DNA from: Parafilimonas sp.
GTDB lineage: Bacteria > Bacteroidota > Bacteroidia > Chitinophagales > Chitinophagaceae
Assembly: GCA_025927795.1 (NCBI GenBank)
Contig: JAICKT010000240.1
Span: forward strand, 1 to 6,831
Direction: 5' to 3'
DNA: 6,831 nucleotides
Positions 5,863-6,831 of this stretch are shown in pieces. The notes beneath the pieces were generated by a model. The model saw only the letters and a program-made list of their open reading frames with translations, had not been told where the DNA came from and ran no database searches. Numbering within the stretch: the stretch's first letter is position 1; each line of letters opens with the position of its first letter. A program made the position numbers and the translations under genes.

Positions 5863-6831
5863 AAAAATTGTACTGTTAATTTTTCTCTTTATTCAACTAA
5901 AATTATTTTCTCAATCTTACGATGTATGCATCTACGGTGGTACATCAGCCGGTGTTATTGCTGCATATACTGTAGCGAAGCTTCATAAAAAAGTAATTCT
6001 TATTGAACCCGGCAAACATTTAGGCGGACTTACTTCCGGTGGATTAGGTTATACAGACATCGGTAACAAATATGTAGTTACCGGTCTCGCCAGAGATTTT
6101 TACAGACGCATGGGCAAGCACTATGGCAAATTTGAAACATGGATTTTCGAACCACATGTAGCAGAAGAAATTTTCAATCAATACATCAAAGAAGCAAACG
6201 TCCCTGTGTTGTTTCAATACCGCATCATCAGTGCAGCAAAACAAAATGGTTCTATTCAAAACATCACCATAGAAAATGCAGCAGCACCATCTGCATCAAC
6301 CAACAAAATCATTACTGCAAAAATGTTTATTGACTGCAGTTATGAAGGCGACCTGATGGCAAAAGCAAAAGTGAGTTATACAGTTGGTCGTGAAGACAAC
6401 AGCGTGTATAACGAAACATGGAATGGCTATCAACTGCAAGATCATCATCAATTTCCTGATGGCATCGACCCATATAAAATTCCCGGCGATTCAACGAGCG
6501 GATTGCTTTGGGGCATCAGCAACAACAAACCTTTACCAAAAGGAACAGGAAACAAAATGGTGCAGGCATATAATTTTCGTCTTTGTCTTACTGATAGCGC
6601 ACAAAACAAAATAGACATTACAAAGCCTGATGATTACTATGCTTCACGCTATGAACTTTTATTGCGTGTGCTGGAAAAGCAACCTGCAAAAGACCTCGAT
6701 GGTTTTATGAAAGTTGACCACATGCCCAATCATAAAACAGACATTAACAACAACGGCGCATTTTCAACAGATATGATTGGTATGAATTACGATTATCCCA
6801 ACGCCGATTATGCAACGCGGCAAAAAATTAT
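5858..6831 (+). CDS. exported FAD-dependent oxidoreductase (FAD_oxidored, PF12831 type), 3'-truncated by window
   Basis: The first 324 residues are visible and the frame stays open to the window edge. It starts with a Sec-type signal peptide, MKKIVLLIFLFIQLKLFSQ, with cleavage expected after Q19. The Rossmann FAD-binding fold follows at once: DVCIYGGTSAGVIAA (22-36) with the GGTSAG variant of the dinucleotide loop, then VILIEPG with E50 placed to bind the adenosine ribose, then HLGGLTSGGLG (54-64). FIDCSYEGDLMAKA (157-170) followed by YTVGRE is another hallmark of this family. Genomes often label such proteins 'xanthan lyase'; that name is not supported by the fold, which is a flavoprotein. 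The substrate is unknown, though the setting beside SusCD and a fucosidase suggests a glycan-related ligand. Start ATG 5858 fits the signal peptide. No twin-arginine motif is seen, which is unusual for a cofactor-binding exported enzyme. The gap to the small gene upstream is 74 bases. Confidence 0.9.
   Translation, partial: MKKIVLLIFLFIQLKLFSQSYDVCIYGGTSAGVIAAYTVAKLHKKVILIEPGKHLGGLTSGGLGYTDIGNKYVVTGLARDFYRRMGKHYGKFETWIFEPHVAEEIFNQYIKEANVPVLFQYRIISAAKQNGSIQNITIENAAAPSASTNKIITAKMFIDCSYEGDLMAKAKVSYTVGREDNSVYNETWNGYQLQDHHQFPDGIDPYKIPGDSTSGLLWGISNNKPLPKGTGNKMVQAYNFRLCLTDSAQNKIDITKPDDYYASRYELLLRVLEKQPAKDLDGFMKVDHMPNHKTDINNNGAFSTDMIGMNYDYPNADYATRQKI

Noticed and set aside
6139..6614. Two plus-strand frames of 64 and 76 residues
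   Set aside because: They are out-of-frame shadows of the flavoprotein gene, which is itself open through the window end.
5858..6831. Annotation as xanthan lyase
   Set aside because: The visible sequence is a Rossmann FAD-binding protein; the lyase name is a propagated label and nothing resembling a polysaccharide lyase fold is seen.
1..6831. CRISPR array, tRNA, rRNA, insertion sequence or prophage signal
   Set aside because: No regularly spaced repeats, no recognisable RNA gene sequence, and no transposase or phage genes were seen on either strand.

Overview
The window reads as part of a Bacteroidota chromosome, most like a Chitinophagaceae or related environmental lineage. The basis is an AT-rich sequence, a SusC/SusD pair, lipoprotein and 'FAQ/FSQ'-type signal peptides, and start codons without a clear Shine-Dalgarno sequence. 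The assignment is by gene content and style, not by a marker gene. All genes lie on the + strand.

Layout: (1) 2-2248 is the C-terminal three quarters of a SusC/RagA-family TonB-dependent outer-membrane transporter, whose N-terminal part lies upstream of the window. (2) 2268-3791 is its SusD/RagB-family lipoprotein partner, 19 bases downstream. (3) 3792-4049 is a gene-free gap holding a 74-base imperfect palindrome just before the next start, plus a second hairpin that competes for the same bases. (4) 4050-5501 encodes an exported GH29 alpha-L-fucosidase with both catalytic residues recognisable. (5) 5613-5783 encodes an unrecognised 56-residue coiled-coil protein. (6) 5858 to the window end is the N-terminal part of an exported FAD-dependent oxidoreductase of the type often mislabelled 'xanthan lyase'.

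Together the genes look like part of a polysaccharide utilisation locus. SusD captures a glycan at the cell surface, SusC imports it across the outer membrane with TonB energy, and the fucosidase removes alpha-L-fucose outside the cytoplasm. The flavoprotein may oxidise a sugar or another ligand; its role is not shown by sequence. A fucose-containing substrate is a reasonable inference from the single GH29, but the window shows no other glycoside hydrolase, sulfatase, regulator or fucose catabolic gene to confirm it.

I see no wholly new system here. The least explained items are the palindrome and competing hairpin before the fucosidase, the small coiled-coil gene between the two enzymes, and a flavoprotein carrying a Sec-type rather than a Tat-type signal. 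No RNA gene, CRISPR array or mobile element was seen.
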